Origin: a virus
IMG/VR virus record: IMGVR_UViG_3300042547_000170
Span: 1-29,996 of that record
DNA length: 29,996 nucleotides
Reading direction: 5' to 3' (one strand)
The notes below the pieces were generated by a model, which was given only the letters and a program-made list of their open reading frames with translations, did no database searches and was not told the origin of the DNA. A program made the position numbers and the translations under genes. This document shows positions 11,314-18,239 of the stretch, in pieces (the first letter of the stretch is position 1; each line of letters opens with the position of its first letter).

Positions 11314-11341
11314 TCAACCACCGAGAAACAGGAGTTGAACC

Positions 11342-11623
11342 ATGAACAGCATCAAGACCGTCAAGATCTCCCGCTACTCTTCAGCGATGCTCGCGAAGCA
11401 CGCGATGTCCACTGAGCACCTCAGTGACGATGAGTGCGTCCGTGCGGTGACCGCGTTCAGCAGCGTCGCCGACATGATGGACACGCAAGCGCACTACAGC
11501 ATCAAGTTCAACATCAGCCGCTCGATCACGCCGTCAGGCGCAGCGGTTATGTGCCGCGTGGCCGACATCTTCAACCGGCAGGCTGAAGCCGCCGGCCAGG
11601 CCCGTCGTGCGGTGTTCTTCTGA
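11342..11623 (+). CDS. First rightward early protein, function unknown
   Basis: A 93-residue protein, ATG 11342 with CAGGAG spaced 7 bases. It is mostly helical: YSSAMLAKHAMSTEHLSDDE, CVRAVTAFSSVADMM, ISRSITPSGAAVMCRVADIF, ending NRQAEAAGQARRAVFF. I recognise no family. As the first gene after the rightward promoter it could be a regulator or a host take-over protein. Confidence 0.65.
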   Translation: MNSIKTVKISRYSSAMLAKHAMSTEHLSDDECVRAVTAFSSVADMMDTQAHYSIKFNISRSITPSGAAVMCRVADIFNRQAEAAGQARRAVFF

Positions 11624-11625
11624 TC

Positions 11626-11739
11626 ATGCGCACTGCTGCCTTCATCGCCCTGGCGGCCGGCTTCGGTGCCGCCGCCGCAACCGGCTCACCCTGGGCGCTG
11701 CTGCCTGTTCTGCTGCTCGCCCCGTTCGTCATTCGTTGA
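11626..11739 (+). CDS. Tiny hydrophobic peptide
   Basis: A 37-residue open frame starting two bases after the previous stop. It consists of two hydrophobic stretches (AAFIALAAGFGAAAA and WALLPVLLLAPFVI) separated by TGSP, compatible with a membrane hairpin or a signal-like peptide. The Shine-Dalgarno is poor, so expression would depend on coupling to the preceding gene. A real but tiny membrane protein is plausible; chance is not excluded. Confidence 0.4.
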   Translation: MRTAAFIALAAGFGAAAATGSPWALLPVLLLAPFVIR

Positions 11740-11757
11740 TCCCAGAAAGAGGACGCC

Positions 11758-12405
11758 ATGACCAAGTTCGTTGCTTACTTCCGCGTGTCCACCGAGCGCC
11801 AGGGCCAGTCCGGCCTTGGCCTCGAGGCCCAGCAAGCAGCTGTGAAACAATACGCCGACTCAATCATTCACAGTTTCACTGAGATCGAGTCAGGCAAACA
11901 CCATGACCGGCCCCAGCTGCAGGCTGCCATCGCAATGTGCAAGCGAAGTGGCGCTGCCCTGCTCATTGCCAAGATCGACCGGCTCTCACGTCAGGCTGCC
12001 TTTCTGCTGACGCTCCGCGACTCTGGCGTTCAGATCGTCGCTGCCGACATGCCGCACGCCGGCACCCTCGAGTTTGGCATCCGCGCAGTGGTCGCCCAGC
12101 ATGAGCGCGAGGAGATCGCCCGCCGCACCAAAGCCGCCCTGCAGGCCGCGAAAGCCCGTGGCGTGAAGCTCGGGTGCCCGACCCCCGAGATCGGCAGCGC
12201 CGCCGGCATTGCCGTCATCCAGGCCCGCGCCAGTGCCTACGCTACACGCCTGGCGCCGATCGTGGCCGACATCAAGCGTGCCGGCTGCACCACCCTCCGC
12301 GAGATCGCTGCAGCCCTTCAGGCCCGCGGCATCTCCACCCCCCGCGGCGGCACCAACTGGGCGCCGTCGCAAGTTCGCAACCTGCTGGAGGCCTGCAATG
12401 CGTGA
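11758..12405 (+). CDS. Serine recombinase (resolvase/invertase family)
   Basis: A 215-residue recombinase, ATG 11758 with AAAGAGG. The N-terminal catalytic domain begins KFVAYFRVSTERQGQSGLGL, in which Ser11 is the expected nucleophile and Arg9 a catalytic neighbour; LLIAKIDRLSRQ and HEREEIARRTKAALQAAKA are the other signature segments. The C-terminal part (TTLREIAAALQARGISTPRG, then WAPSQVRNLL) is a DNA-binding helix-turn-helix of the recombinase type. At about 215 residues it is a small serine recombinase, not a large phage integrase. Role: site-specific inversion, resolution of genome multimers, or integration. No att or inversion sites were recognised nearby. Confidence 0.88.
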   Translation: MTKFVAYFRVSTERQGQSGLGLEAQQAAVKQYADSIIHSFTEIESGKHHDRPQLQAAIAMCKRSGAALLIAKIDRLSRQAAFLLTLRDSGVQIVAADMPHAGTLEFGIRAVVAQHEREEIARRTKAALQAAKARGVKLGCPTPEIGSAAGIAVIQARASAYATRLAPIVADIKRAGCTTLREIAAALQARGISTPRGGTNWAPSQVRNLLEACNA

Positions 12406-12592
12406 TAGCAAACCCCTGTCGAAGGTTCCCATCGGGAACAACTACCATCCCGAGCACCGCCCGAAACCAACCTGGGAGGAGCTTGAGATTCAATATTGGC
12501 TGCTCCGCAAACCCGGCAAGCGCCGTCTGTCTGACGGGTTCATCGCGGTTGTCTGCATCGTTGCCGTCGTGCTGCTGGGGCTCGCGCTATGA
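12398..12592 (+). CDS. Small single-pass membrane protein
   Basis: A 64-residue protein, ATG 12398, overlapping the recombinase stop by 8 bases. The N-terminal 45 residues are polar (NYHPEHRPKPTWEELEIQYW) and residues 48-64 (GFIAVVCIVAVVLLGLAL) form one transmembrane segment at the extreme C-terminus, i.e. a tail-anchored topology. No known family. The gene is sandwiched between recombination genes with overlaps on both sides. Confidence 0.6.
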   Translation: MRDSKPLSKVPIGNNYHPEHRPKPTWEELEIQYWLLRKPGKRRLSDGFIAVVCIVAVVLLGLAL

Positions 12593-12891
12593 GCCTCGAC
12601 GGTCGGACAATCAAAGAGACGCAGCTGGGCCTGTTCGAGGTGCAGCATGGTGAGTTGCTCGAGCGGTGTCGGGCAGCGGCTATCGTGTACGCACGCCGGC
12701 ACGGTTTCGTCAGTATCAATGAAGTACGCGAGGCGGTCACCCTGCCGCCTGGCACTCACCCTAGCCTGCTGGGCGCGGTCTTCCGCACCCGACAGTTCCG
12801 CGCCATCGGATACACCGAGGCGCTTCACCCCGCGGCTCACGCTCGAGTGATCCGCGTCTACGCCCTGAAGGAGACCTCCGATGGTCAGTAA
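12589..12891 (+). CDS. Small phage protein, possible winged helix
   Basis: A 100-residue protein, ATG 12589 in an ATGA overlap. The sequence YARRHGFVSINEVREAVTLP, THPSLLGAVFRTRQFRAIGY and HARVIRVYAL fits a small winged-helix fold (helix, HGFVS turn, recognition helix, then strands) seen in many phage early proteins. Function unknown. It directly precedes the nuclease gene and overlaps it by 11 bases. Confidence 0.6.
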   Translation: MSLDGRTIKETQLGLFEVQHGELLERCRAAAIVYARRHGFVSINEVREAVTLPPGTHPSLLGAVFRTRQFRAIGYTEALHPAAHARVIRVYALKETSDGQ

Positions 12892-13840
12892 AGTCACTCC
12901 GAATACGATGATGTCAGCCAGCCGGCTGCCGGCGCTCATGGGTCTGTCGAAGTATCGCAGCCCCAACGATGAGCTCACCGCCACGATCAGCGCCCTGCGC
13001 GGCGAAGACTGGCCCGACATCGGCAATGAGGCAATGGCCTGGGGCAACCAGCTGGAGCCCATCATCCTGCGCGAGGCTGCCCGCCGGCTCGAGCTCACCG
13101 ACCTGATCACCGAGCACCCGGAGCCGTTCTTCCACCGCGACTTCCCGCTGGCCTGCAGCCTGGACGGCAGCGCCGATGGCCGCGGCCAGGTGCTGCACAC
13201 TGACCCCGATGCCGGCATCTACGTCGTCGGCCAGGACAGCATCCAGCTTGACGGCCTGGGCGTGCTCGAGGCCAAGCTCACCAGCCAGCCAGCAGAAGAC
13301 ATGCCGCCGCTCTGGCGCGGCCCGATCCAGTTGCAGGCGCAGATGGCCATCCTGGGCGCGAAGTGGGGATGCATTGCCACGCTCTATCAAGGCACCGAGC
13401 TCCGGCTGTTCCTGTTCGCGCCGCACGATCAGACGCTGGGCGCGATCCGCGCTGCCTGCGAAGACTTCCAGCGCCGGCTGCTGGTCTGGAAGGAAACCAA
13501 CACGGTCGACTTCTACCCGCCGCAGGACAGCAAGGATGCCAACCGCATGTACCCGCAGGCCGAGCCCGACTCGATCATCCATCTGGATGACACCGCGCAG
13601 GAGCTCGCGATGAAGATCCTGGCTGCCAAGATCAAGATCGACCAGGCCGAGACCGATCGTGCTGACGCCGAGAAGAAGCTCAAAAAATTGATTGGCACTG
13701 CATCGAAAGCAGTCGCCGGCAACTACCTGGTCAGCTGGCCGATGCGCAACTACCAGGCGCAGCCAGCCAAGACCGTGCCGGCCAAGGAGGCCTACAGCAT
13801 CCGGCAGTCCACCCTGTCCATCAAGGAGATTCGGCCATGA
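12881..13840 (+). CDS. YqaJ/lambda-exonuclease-type recombination nuclease
   Basis: A 319-residue nuclease predicted to resect double-stranded DNA ends to give single strands for RecT. Motifs of the PD-(D/E)xK exonuclease fold are visible: SASRLPALMGLSKYRSP (N-terminal helix and turn), WGNQLEP (Glu59), ACSLDGSADG (Asp95), VLEAKL (Glu130, Lys132) and the Gln-rich helix PIQLQAQMAILG (150-160). The C-terminus has a long charged coiled coil (IKIDQAETDRADAEKKLKKL). ATG 12881 has GGAG upstream. Pairing with the downstream RecT-type protein is the standard two-gene phage recombination system. Confidence 0.88.
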   Translation: MVSKVTPNTMMSASRLPALMGLSKYRSPNDELTATISALRGEDWPDIGNEAMAWGNQLEPIILREAARRLELTDLITEHPEPFFHRDFPLACSLDGSADGRGQVLHTDPDAGIYVVGQDSIQLDGLGVLEAKLTSQPAEDMPPLWRGPIQLQAQMAILGAKWGCIATLYQGTELRLFLFAPHDQTLGAIRAACEDFQRRLLVWKETNTVDFYPPQDSKDANRMYPQAEPDSIIHLDDTAQELAMKILAAKIKIDQAETDRADAEKKLKKLIGTASKAVAGNYLVSWPMRNYQAQPAKTVPAKEAYSIRQSTLSIKEIRP

Positions 13841-14016
13841 GCTCCCGCGATCTGACCAGCCTGGAAGACGCTCACGCCCGCGCCGTGCGGGCCGTCATCA
13901 ATGCCATGCACCTGGCATCAGAAGATGAGGCAATGGAGCTCGTCGACTCGATCACCATGGTCGTACTGGAAACCATCAAGGCACACTTGCCGGAAGGCGA
14001 AGCATCATGCAACTGA
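13837..14016 (+). CDS. Small acidic helical protein between nuclease and RecT
   Basis: A 59-residue protein, ATG 13837 in an ATGA overlap with the nuclease stop; its 3' end overlaps the start of recT by 10 bases. It is mainly helical (DLTSLEDAHARAVRAVINAM and ELVDSITMVVLETIKAHL) with a net negative charge. No family is known; tight coupling with both recombination genes suggests it is a partner or regulator. Confidence 0.6.
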   Translation: MSSRDLTSLEDAHARAVRAVINAMHLASEDEAMELVDSITMVVLETIKAHLPEGEASCN

Positions 14017-15167
14017 CCACCCATCGCGGGTTCGCACCCGCCACCCTCACCGAGGCCATGCAGTTTAGCGAGCACCTGGCAGCCAGCACGATGGTGCCCA
14101 AGCAGTACCAGGGAAAACCCGCAGACATCCTGGTCTGCGTGCAGTGGGGCTATGAGATCGGCCTCGCCCCCATGCAGGCGCTGCAGAACATCGCCGTGAT
14201 CAACGGCAAGCCTTCAGTCTACGGTGACGCGGCGCTCGCCCTAGTGCAGGCCTCGCCGCTCTGCGAGGGCATCGATGAGCACATTGAGAATGAAGGCACC
14301 CCAAACCCGGTGGCCGTCTGCATCGCCCGCCGCAAGGGACGCATGCCGGTGGTCGCCAGGTTCAGCGTGGAAGACGCCAAGCGTGCCGGTCTATGGGGCA
14401 AGCAAGGCCCGTGGCAGGCCTACCCAAAGCGCATGCTGCAGATGCGTGCTCGAGGGTTCGCCCTGCGCGACGCCTTCCCCGACGTGCTGAAGGGACTGAT
14501 CACTGCGGAGGAGGCCCAGGATTACCCGAGCGATGATCGACAGCCGGCCAAAGACATCACGCCGCGCAACCCGCTCGATGCCATTAGCGCGCCTTCGCGA
14601 GCCTTACCGAGCGTTAGCGAGCCGCCTCGCGTCGAGCAGACCAGCGACCCGATCGTCATCGAGCAGGTGTTCGCAGCCGACCAGGCCGCCGACGATGCAG
14701 CCGTCAGCAAGGCCGAGGCCGATGCTGGGATGTCTACCAAAGGCTGGGTCACGAAGCATGCCCAGCCTGTCGAGGATCCTGGCTTGAACGATGCCGAGGC
14801 CGACGCCGAGCGTGAGGCCATCATCGCCGAGTCAGGCGAGCCGCCAGCCGAGGCTGCGCCTGGTGGCTTCCCGATCTGGGTGCCCGGCAAAGAGACGCCG
14901 CTTGCGGTCTACAAGACGCTGATCGAGTGGGCCGAGGCCTACGATGCGCTGGGAGACAAGACGGCCAGGGCAGGCCGGGCAGGGGCTCGCACCAGGATGA
15001 CCAAACTGCGCGAGCTCCGCGAGTGCAACGAAGAGCTCCTGCAGCGTGTCGACCTGGTGCGCAAGACCGCGCTGATGGCGAACTACAGCCAGCGGCTGGC
15101 GGCGCTGGGTGCAGCATTGACCCCCGAGGAGCGTGAGGCCGAGGCCGCCTCACGCAAGGTTGCTTGA
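14007..15167 (+). CDS. recT: RecT-family single-strand annealing protein with C-terminal extension
   Basis: A 386-residue protein, ATG 14007. Residues about 1-175 carry RecT-family features: AMQFSEHLAASTMVPKQYQG, KPADILVCVQWGYEIGLAPM, QALQNIAVINGKPSVYGDAA, VEDAKRAGLWGKQGPWQAYP, KRMLQMRARGFALRDAFPDV. RecT anneals complementary single strands made by the nuclease. Many relatives stop near 250-300 residues; here an acidic Pro/Ala-rich linker (about 180-280) leads to a further helical domain (GFPIWVPGKETPLAVYK, TLIEWAEAYDAL, NYSQRLAAL) of unknown function. The linker DNA holds four 10-bp repeats (14584-14623). Convergent with the endolysin gene, overlapping it by 18 bases. Confidence 0.85.
   Translation: MQLTTHRGFAPATLTEAMQFSEHLAASTMVPKQYQGKPADILVCVQWGYEIGLAPMQALQNIAVINGKPSVYGDAALALVQASPLCEGIDEHIENEGTPNPVAVCIARRKGRMPVVARFSVEDAKRAGLWGKQGPWQAYPKRMLQMRARGFALRDAFPDVLKGLITAEEAQDYPSDDRQPAKDITPRNPLDAISAPSRALPSVSEPPRVEQTSDPIVIEQVFAADQAADDAAVSKAEADAGMSTKGWVTKHAQPVEDPGLNDAEADAEREAIIAESGEPPAEAAPGGFPIWVPGKETPLAVYKTLIEWAEAYDALGDKTARAGRAGARTRMTKLRELRECNEELLQRVDLVRKTALMANYSQRLAALGAALTPEEREAEAASRKVA
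14584..14623. repeat. Four tandem 10-bp repeats inside recT
   Basis: Units TTAGCGCGCC, TTCGCGAGCC, TTACCGAGCG and TTAGCGAGCC, consensus TTAGCGAGCC. The period of 10 is not a multiple of three, so it does not come from a repeated peptide; one helical turn per unit would place the sites on one face of DNA. Confidence 0.6.
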
Positions 15168-15677
15168 CCCGTTCATCTTGCCGGCTGCGGTGGCCACCTC
15201 GGTCACCCGCCGGCCCCATCCCTTGCCGAAAGTGTCCCAGGTCGGCAGGCGCTGCAGGAAATCCAAGCGCACCGCTTGGTATTGGGACACGATTTCGTGG
15301 GCAGGCATGGCCGCGACAGCCCGCAACGTGCCAGGCCCGATCGAACCATCAGCGGTGACGCCGACAACCTGCTGCAGCCACTTGGCCGCACGGCCTGGCC
15401 CGCTGTTGATGGCCGCATCGAACACGCAATAGTCGACGCCTGTCGGCAGATCGTCGCCGGAGATCTGGTTCCAATACTTGGCCTTGTACATGGGCGCAAC
15501 GTCCTCAGGCGTGAGCGCACGCATCGCGGCCTCGTCGACCTCGTGCTTGACCCACTCCTCCCAGACTCGCTTGGTCACGCCCAGGTTGGTCATGCCGCCA
15601 GGATCGCGGGGGTGATTCACGAAGCCGCCCTCGTGGTGCAGCACCGCGGCGAGCGCCGACTCGAAGTTCTCTTTCAT
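15150..15677 (-). CDS. Endolysin, GH108-type muramidase with peptidoglycan-binding domain
   Basis: A 175-residue lysis enzyme that cuts the glycan strands of peptidoglycan. I chose ATG 15677 (ATGA overlap with the holin stop); the longer frame is not supported. The N-terminal catalytic segment VLHHEGGFVNHPRDPGG then TNLGVTKRVW carries the EGG catalytic Glu (16) and the DPGG-TN(L)G signature of the family. The C-terminal part (VFDAAINSGPGRAAKWLQQV, VTADGSIGPGTLRAV) is the family's peptidoglycan-binding half. No signal peptide, so export needs a holin, which lies directly upstream. Confidence 0.9.
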   Translation of the reverse strand: MKENFESALAAVLHHEGGFVNHPRDPGGMTNLGVTKRVWEEWVKHEVDEAAMRALTPEDVAPMYKAKYWNQISGDDLPTGVDYCVFDAAINSGPGRAAKWLQQVVGVTADGSIGPGTLRAVAAMPAHEIVSQYQAVRLDFLQRLPTWDTFGKGWGRRVTEVATAAGKMNGSSNLA

Positions 15678-16087
15678 TGCTTGCCCTTCTTCATGTCGAT
15701 GATCTTCTCGAGCGTGCGGCCGCCAAAGTAGAAGGACATGATCAACATGCCCCACTGACCCAGGAGCTCGACGTAGTTCTCGTTGGTGTTCTTGCCGAAC
15801 GCGCTCATCATGGCGAAGGTGAAGTAGCCCGCCAGGATCGCGATCAGCGTCATCGGCCTGATGTTCTTCGATAGCCAGCTGTCGCTGCCCATGTCGGCCT
15901 TGAGCCGCTCGGTCAGATTGTTCTGCTCGAGCTCGAAGAGCTTCGTCTCGTTGGCCATCTTCGCGAGCTCGCCGTCCTGGTGGAGCTTCGCGAGCTCGGC
16001 CTGGGCTCTCGCCTTGGCCTCCGGGTCAGGCAAGACCCTGTCGAGGATCTTGCCGCCTACCTCAAGCAGTGGGCCGAGGGGTAGCAT
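15674..16087 (-). CDS. Holin of the 3TM/GTA-holin type
   Basis: A 137-residue membrane protein, ATG 16087 with a strong GGAGG Shine-Dalgarno. The N-terminal half is an amphipathic, charged region (PLGPLLEVGGKILDRVLPDP then KARAQAELAKLHQDGE). It is followed by DSWLSKNIRPMTLIAILAGY and LLGQWGMLIMSFYFGGRTLE, the pattern DSW(L)-(K)NIRP-TL...F...FGGR-EK of the 3TM holins. It would permeabilise the inner membrane and release the endolysin. It overlaps the upstream membrane-protein gene by 26 bases and the endolysin start by ATGA. Confidence 0.85.
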   Translation of the reverse strand: MLPLGPLLEVGGKILDRVLPDPEAKARAQAELAKLHQDGELAKMANETKLFELEQNNLTERLKADMGSDSWLSKNIRPMTLIAILAGYFTFAMMSAFGKNTNENYVELLGQWGMLIMSFYFGGRTLEKIIDMKKGKQ

Positions 16088-16355
16088 CGCCGTCCTCCTT
16101 CTTGGTAAGCATATTGGCCGCAGCGTAGGCACCCTTCCTGCCGACCAGGCCACCGACTGCGCCTATCGCCAGCAACATGATGTCCTTGAGAATGCCGATT
16201 AACTGCGTGTCAATCGGGCTGATGCGCTCAAGGTCGTGCTCGACGAACAGCACGCCGAATATGATCGACACAACCGACAGAACAAGGATCGCAGCAAGAC
16301 ATAGCGAGATAATTGCCCAGATACGAACTTCAATTTCTTCTGTAGTCATTCTCAT
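16062..16355 (-). CDS. Two-pass membrane protein of the lysis cassette
   Basis: A 97-residue protein, ATG 16355 with GGAGGT spaced well; the longer frame to 16505 is a shadow of the upstream gene. Two hydrophobic segments are seen: IWAIISLCLAAILVLSVVSI with IFGVLFV, and LKDIMLLAIGAVGGLVG, with a basic C-terminus. The topology would suit a second holin or antiholin. Its position just before the 3TM holin supports a role in lysis timing, but the family is not certain. Confidence 0.65.
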   Translation of the reverse strand: MRMTTEEIEVRIWAIISLCLAAILVLSVVSIIFGVLFVEHDLERISPIDTQLIGILKDIMLLAIGAVGGLVGRKGAYAAANMLTKKEDGDATPRPTA

Positions 16356-16426
16356 CGACTTACCTCCGAAAGCGTTGCCATCAGCAACACCAAAAAGATC
16401 ATCAGGAACGCCAGCCACTTCATCAT
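16352..16426 (-). CDS. 24-residue membrane micropeptide
   Basis: ATG 16426, 24 residues, overlapping the upstream stop by ATGA and the downstream 97-residue gene by ATGA. It is nearly all hydrophobic (KWLAFLMIFLVLLMATL) with a short polar C-terminus carrying the GGAGGT Shine-Dalgarno of the next gene. The double ATGA overlaps argue for translation. Its role could be lysis control or simply coupling. Confidence 0.45.
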   Translation of the reverse strand: MMKWLAFLMIFLVLLMATLSEVSR

Positions 16427-16923
16427 TGATTGGCCTGATACCAGGCCCAGATGTAACTGGCCGAGTGGTAGAAGATGATGCCGCCGATCCCGAGCACCAC
16501 TGCAAGCAGCATCCGCTCTTTGCGTTGCTTCAGCCGCAGTGCCGCTTCTTCTTCTGCCTTGCGCTTCGCTGCGAGTTCTGCGGCTTTCCGTTGCTGGATG
16601 ATCGCGTTGCGCTCTCTTTGGATCTCATCCCAAATGTCCGACTGTCCTGACCAGATAAGGTATTGCTTCAACTCGTCGGTCATGTCGCGGATTTTTTTGG
16701 CTGCGATCACAGACTCGAGCGCCTCGCTCATCGCGCTCTTCTGTTTCTCTTCTGGCAACTTCGCCCGTTCTTCGGTACTGGCCCGCTGGATCTGATCCTG
16801 GGCATCAAATAGAGACATGAACTCGCCCAGGCACTCCTTGGCATCTTTGCCTACCTGGATCGCCTGCTTGATGCCGGCGACCGCAGCCTGGGCAGCTGCG
16901 AGTGCAACCGCGATCTCGACCAC
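16423..16923 (-). CDS. Coiled-coil phage protein with C-terminal membrane anchor
   Basis: A 166-residue protein starting at GTG 16923, one base after the upstream stop. The N-terminal part (GIKQAIQVGKDAKECLGEFM, SLFDAQDQI) and the middle (ALESVIAAKKIRDMTDELKQ, YLIWSGQSDIWDEIQRERN) match a widespread phage protein in which a (V/I)-GKD motif and an E-AAKK-(R)-(E/D)-EL helix precede a transmembrane segment. A charged Ala/Glu/Lys coiled coil leads to the anchor MLLAVVLGIGGIIFYHSASY. Related genes are often found near lysis or tail genes. Function unknown. Confidence 0.65.
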   Translation of the reverse strand: MVEIAVALAAAQAAVAGIKQAIQVGKDAKECLGEFMSLFDAQDQIQRASTEERAKLPEEKQKSAMSEALESVIAAKKIRDMTDELKQYLIWSGQSDIWDEIQRERNAIIQQRKAAELAAKRKAEEEAALRLKQRKERMLLAVVLGIGGIIFYHSASYIWAWYQANQ

Positions 16924-16924
16924 G

Positions 16925-17092
16925 TCAGCTCACCTTCAGCACCAGGCCGAGCAGCAGCATGATGATGAACCCTGCGCTACCGATCAGGATCGTCTCGAGC
17001 CGTTTGAGCCGGGCATTGATGCCCTCATAGCGCACCGCGCAAACCTCCTCATGCGTCATCAACCGAGCCTCCACTTCATTCGCTGTTGCCAT
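16925..17092 (-). CDS. Small membrane protein, XhlA-like
   Basis: A 55-residue protein, ATG 17092 in a TGATG overlap. The N-terminal half is polar and helical (ANEVEARLMTHEEV, YEGINARLKRLETILIGSAG), ending in one transmembrane segment (FIIMLLLGLVL). The pattern of a short amphipathic helix followed by a C-terminal membrane helix resembles the XhlA-type lysis-associated proteins. It lies at the start of the lysis cassette. Confidence 0.6.
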   Translation of the reverse strand: MATANEVEARLMTHEEVCAVRYEGINARLKRLETILIGSAGFIIMLLLGLVLKVS

Positions 17093-17541
17093 CACACACC
17101 CGCGAAGAAAATTGAATATTTAGATTGGTCGGCCATCATCGTTGGAAGCATTGTCCCTTCGATATATTGCTTTCTAGCAAGATTGTTCGATCCAGCCCAT
17201 ATCTGCAATGTGTAACTCAAGAAAGCAGTTGAATCAGCAAGACTAAATGTGCCGCTGTTATTGATGTCACCAAATTTTCTGCCGTTGATAACCTCATTAA
17301 ACAAAGTCGCTTCTGGTTCTCCTCCAGATGATGCAGTCCCCAGCAAAGCAAGTATCTGTTCAAAACTGGGATATGTCACAACTTCCTGCCATGACCCACT
17401 TTTGTACACACTGATCTTGCGCACTCGTTTCCAATATCCAGTGATCAAACCAGGAGAAGCGTTCGTACTGTCATAGGCATATGCAAGGCTGGCCTGCTGC
17501 CATGTCGACTGATCTGAATACCAGAGATTATTTGTGGTCAT
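17092..17541 (-). CDS. Tail protein with dockerin/EF-hand-like calcium motif
   Basis: A 149-residue protein, ATG 17541 with GAAGG. The N-terminal part (LWYSDQSTWQQA, TGYWKRVRKISVYKSGSWQE) resembles the short beta modules of tail-fibre tips. The middle contains FGDINNSGTFSLADSTAFLS then YTLQIWAG, which fits the D-x-N-x-(S/D)-G-x-(F)-(S)-x-x-D calcium-binding loop and following helix of dockerin-type proteins. The gene is noticeably A+T-richer than its neighbours, suggesting recent exchange. It follows the T7-type tail-fibre gene and probably forms or assists the distal fibre. Confidence 0.6.
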   Translation of the reverse strand: MTTNNLWYSDQSTWQQASLAYAYDSTNASPGLITGYWKRVRKISVYKSGSWQEVVTYPSFEQILALLGTASSGGEPEATLFNEVINGRKFGDINNSGTFSLADSTAFLSYTLQIWAGSNNLARKQYIEGTMLPTMMADQSKYSIFFAGV

Positions 17542-17543
17542 GG

Positions 17544-18236
17544 TTAAACCTTCAGCCAGAGCGCCCCATCAACTGCCGTACCGCTGGGGTTATTGGTGCT
17601 AACCGTGACAGGTTGCATCGCGTTCTGCCATGCGCCGCCACTGAATACTCGAATGGTTGATAAGGTCGTGCTGTAGTACAGGTCGCCAGCGACACGCGAC
17701 GTGCCATCGGGCCGGGTGGTCGGATCGCTAGAGGCGCTGCCGTAATACAGCGTATTCGGTGCGCCGGCGCTGGCAGTCGGGTTGCCATTGGTATCGAAGC
17801 TCAGATACTTGTTCGCCCTGGTGGTGCGGCCCGGCAGCGTCATGTTGATCGTGGTCGGGTCAGTCTGCGGTGCCTGCAGCGCACGGCCCAGACCCTCGGC
17901 ATTCTGCTGCGCGAAGATCGTCTGCTGGTCGAGCTCGTCGTTCAGCGTGTTAGCAAAGAAGTCGCCGCCGGTCACGAAGTCGGTGGTGCGGCTGATCGTC
18001 CGGTTGCCGACGATCGCGATCTGTGTCGCACCAGTAGGCGTGGCAGTCAGCGTGACGAAACCGGTGCCGTTGGCGTTGATCGTCACCGTGTAGTCGGTGG
18101 TCAGCACCAGCAGCATGTCGTCCTTGTAGACCGCGATGTCGGTCGCCGCCAGGATCTCAAACGTGAAGTTATACGGGCCGGTGGTTGAGGCCGTGTAAAC
18201 CACGCGCCGGGTGACGTTGTTGATTTGGATGGCCAT
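17544..18236 (-). CDS. Tail fibre/spike protein with T7-type N-terminal domain
   Basis: A 230-residue protein, ATG 18236 with GAGG. Residues about 1-130 are the T7 gp17 N-terminal type that attaches fibres to the tail: NNVTRRVVYTASTTGPYNFT, IAVYKDDMLLVLTTDYTVTI, IVGNRTISRTTDFVTGGDFF, NTLNDELDQQTIFAQQNAEG. The rest is short (DPTTRPDGTSRVAGDLYYST, GGAWQNAMQPV, VDGALWLKV), a repeat type common in phage tail proteins. At 230 residues it is much shorter than a full fibre, so it probably acts as an adaptor that carries a separate tip (17092-17541). Confidence 0.85.
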   Translation of the reverse strand: MAIQINNVTRRVVYTASTTGPYNFTFEILAATDIAVYKDDMLLVLTTDYTVTINANGTGFVTLTATPTGATQIAIVGNRTISRTTDFVTGGDFFANTLNDELDQQTIFAQQNAEGLGRALQAPQTDPTTINMTLPGRTTRANKYLSFDTNGNPTASAGAPNTLYYGSASSDPTTRPDGTSRVAGDLYYSTTLSTIRVFSGGAWQNAMQPVTVSTNNPSGTAVDGALWLKV

Positions 18237-18239
18237 CGT

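Noticed and set aside
12490-13218. Minus-strand open frame opposite the recombination genes
   Set aside because: Opposite well-supported plus-strand genes with overlaps and nuclease motifs; Ser/Arg-rich shadow composition.
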